Part shown: piece after piece, positions 63,232-64,000 of the stretch
How positions within the stretch are numbered: the first letter of the stretch is position 1
Layout: each line of letters opens with the position of its first letter
From: Veillonella sp. VA142
Lineage (GTDB): Bacteria; Bacillota; Negativicutes; Veillonellales; Veillonellaceae
Direction of reading: 5' to 3'
Length of the DNA stretch: 64,000 bases
Assembly (NCBI RefSeq): GCF_003992135.1
Contig: NZ_RQVN01000009.1
Coordinates: 1 to 64,000 of the forward strand
The notes under the pieces: generated by a model
What the model was told of the DNA's origin: nothing
Seen by the model: only the letters and a program-made list of their open reading frames with translations
Database searches by the model: none
Translations under genes and position numbers: made by a program

Positions 63232-63600
63232 TTATAACACTTCTGGAGCAAGGGAGATAATTTTCATGAAGTCTTTTTCACGAAGTTCTCTTGCTACAGG
63301 TCCGAAAATACGAGTTCCGCGAGGGCTTTTGTCGTCTTTAATAACTACAGCAGCGTTCTCATCGAAACGAATATAGGAACCATCTTGACGACGGATACCT
63401 TTTTTAGAACGAACAATAACGGCTTTTACAACGTCGCCTTTCTTGACAACGCCACCGGGTGATGCATCTTTTACAGAAGCAACGATTACGTCACCAATAT
63501 TGCCAAATTTACGGTAAGAACCGCCCATCACTTGGATGCACATAATGCGTTTCGCACCAGTGTTATCGGCAACATTCAAAATTGTTTGTTGCTGGATCAT
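63232..63600 (-). CDS. rplN: 50S ribosomal protein L14
   Basis: The 122-residue protein starts [22 protein letters not shown], the L14 signature, and ends [17 protein letters not shown]. It binds 23S rRNA and contacts L19. It precedes rplX. Confidence 0.97.
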   Translation of the reverse strand: MIQQQTILNVADNTGAKRIMCIQVMGGSYRKFGNIGDVIVASVKDASPGGVVKKGDVVKAVIVRSKKGIRRQDGSYIRFDENAAVVIKDDKSPRGTRIFGPVARELREKDFMKIISLAPEVL

Positions 63601-63624
63601 GACTTTTCCTCCTTACATCACTGA

Positions 63625-63885
63625 TTATTTTTGTCTTTCAATAATTTCTACAACTCTCCAACGTTTATCTTTAGATAATGGACGAGTTTCTACGATTTTT
63701 ACGATATCGCCAACTAAGCATTCGTTATTTTCATCATGAGCTTTAAAACGTTTGCTTGTTACCATTGGCTTGCTATATAATTCGTGAGGTACTTTACGAT
63801 CGATTTGTACAACAACTGTTTTGTCCATTTTGTTGCTTACAACTTTACCTACACGTGCTTTTCGTACATTTCTTACTTCTGCCAC
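63625..63885 (-). CDS. rpsQ: 30S ribosomal protein S17
   Basis: The 86-residue protein begins with [24 protein letters not shown], then [20 protein letters not shown] of the S17 family. GTG at 63885 is nine bases after AGGAGG; the longer reading frame upstream overlaps rpmC and is rejected. It binds the 5' domain of 16S rRNA. Confidence 0.96.
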   Translation of the reverse strand: MAEVRNVRKARVGKVVSNKMDKTVVVQIDRKVPHELYSKPMVTSKRFKAHDENNECLVGDIVKIVETRPLSKDKRWRVVEIIERQK

Positions 63886-63924
63886 GACTTTAAGCCTCCT
63901 ATTCAATCCAAACAAAATTTGTTA

Positions 63925-64000
63925 TTATGCGTTACCTTTAATTTCTTCTTCTCGTTGTACAGTTTTGATACGAGCGATAGTTTTTTTAACTTCACGGATA
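63925..64000 (-). CDS. rpmC: 50S ribosomal protein L29, C-terminal part
   Basis: The last bases hold a minus-strand frame ending in TAA at 63927-63925. Its residues (IREVKKTIARIKTVQREEEI) match the end of L29. The 5' part lies beyond the window. The position before rpsQ is the normal order. Confidence 0.85.
   Translation of the reverse strand, partial: IREVKKTIARIKTVQREEEIKGNA

Overview
The window looks like the chromosome of a low-GC member of the Negativicutes, most likely a Veillonella species. That call is an inference. It rests on AT-rich DNA, Firmicute-type ribosome binding sites and intrinsic terminators, and a gene set for anaerobic lactate/succinate metabolism with menaquinone: a 2-oxoacid:ferredoxin oxidoreductase, an SdhA/SdhB/HdrB-like fumarate reductase and a men cluster. 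Most genes lie on the minus strand.

Layout. 1-650: a small membrane-peptide (holin-like toxin) locus with a convergent RNA. 651-3610: an ECF transporter (EcfT, EcfA, and an S-component fused to a second ATPase). 3803-8868: a peptide/nickel-type ABC importer with a divergent binding lipoprotein; a Fur-like box lies over the lipoprotein promoter. 9174-11950: purB and an MFS carrier. 12178-15993: the kor operon, a six-hairpin RNA and a GntR regulator. 16161-20298: a lipid kinase, a membrane-anchored GH28-like protein, and a YolD/UmuC-type pair. 20557-24105: fumarate reductase/succinate dehydrogenase. 25038-35007: nrdA and nrdB, separated by about 6.7 kb of accessory DNA. That DNA carries a DUF1016 nuclease, an AAA/DUF4143 ATPase, an MmeI-like restriction-modification enzyme and an Fst-type toxin-antitoxin locus. 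35183-44702: BrnQ, a molybdopterin oxidoreductase, an acidic gene broken by an in-frame TGA, Dps, TauE, DinB with an ArsR regulator, and AhpC. 44849-51591: a cysteine desulfidase-like enzyme and menC-menH-menD-menF. 52405-54159: a methyltransferase with a regulatory domain. 54276-64000: the spc/alpha ribosomal protein cluster from rplQ back to a partial rpmC, including secY, adk, map, infA and rpoA.

How the parts fit: the kor enzyme, the quinone-linked fumarate reductase and the men genes belong to the same anaerobic energy metabolism. A perfect FNR-type box near kor and a CRP/FNR-like palindrome over the sdhA promoter suggest shared redox control. Dps, AhpC, class Ia ribonucleotide reductase and three DNA-repair genes point to oxygen and damage tolerance.

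The most unusual items are: (1) a locus at 33520-33800 with the full architecture of the enterococcal Fst/par type I toxin-antitoxin system, including two direct repeats and a shared terminator; (2) an apparent 235-nt RNA made of six successive hairpins at 14928-15162; (3) four 16-bp palindromes spaced exactly 40 bp apart upstream of the DUF4143 ATPase; (4) two homologous 65-67 bp palindromic terminators; (5) an acidic gene whose reading frame continues past a TGA.
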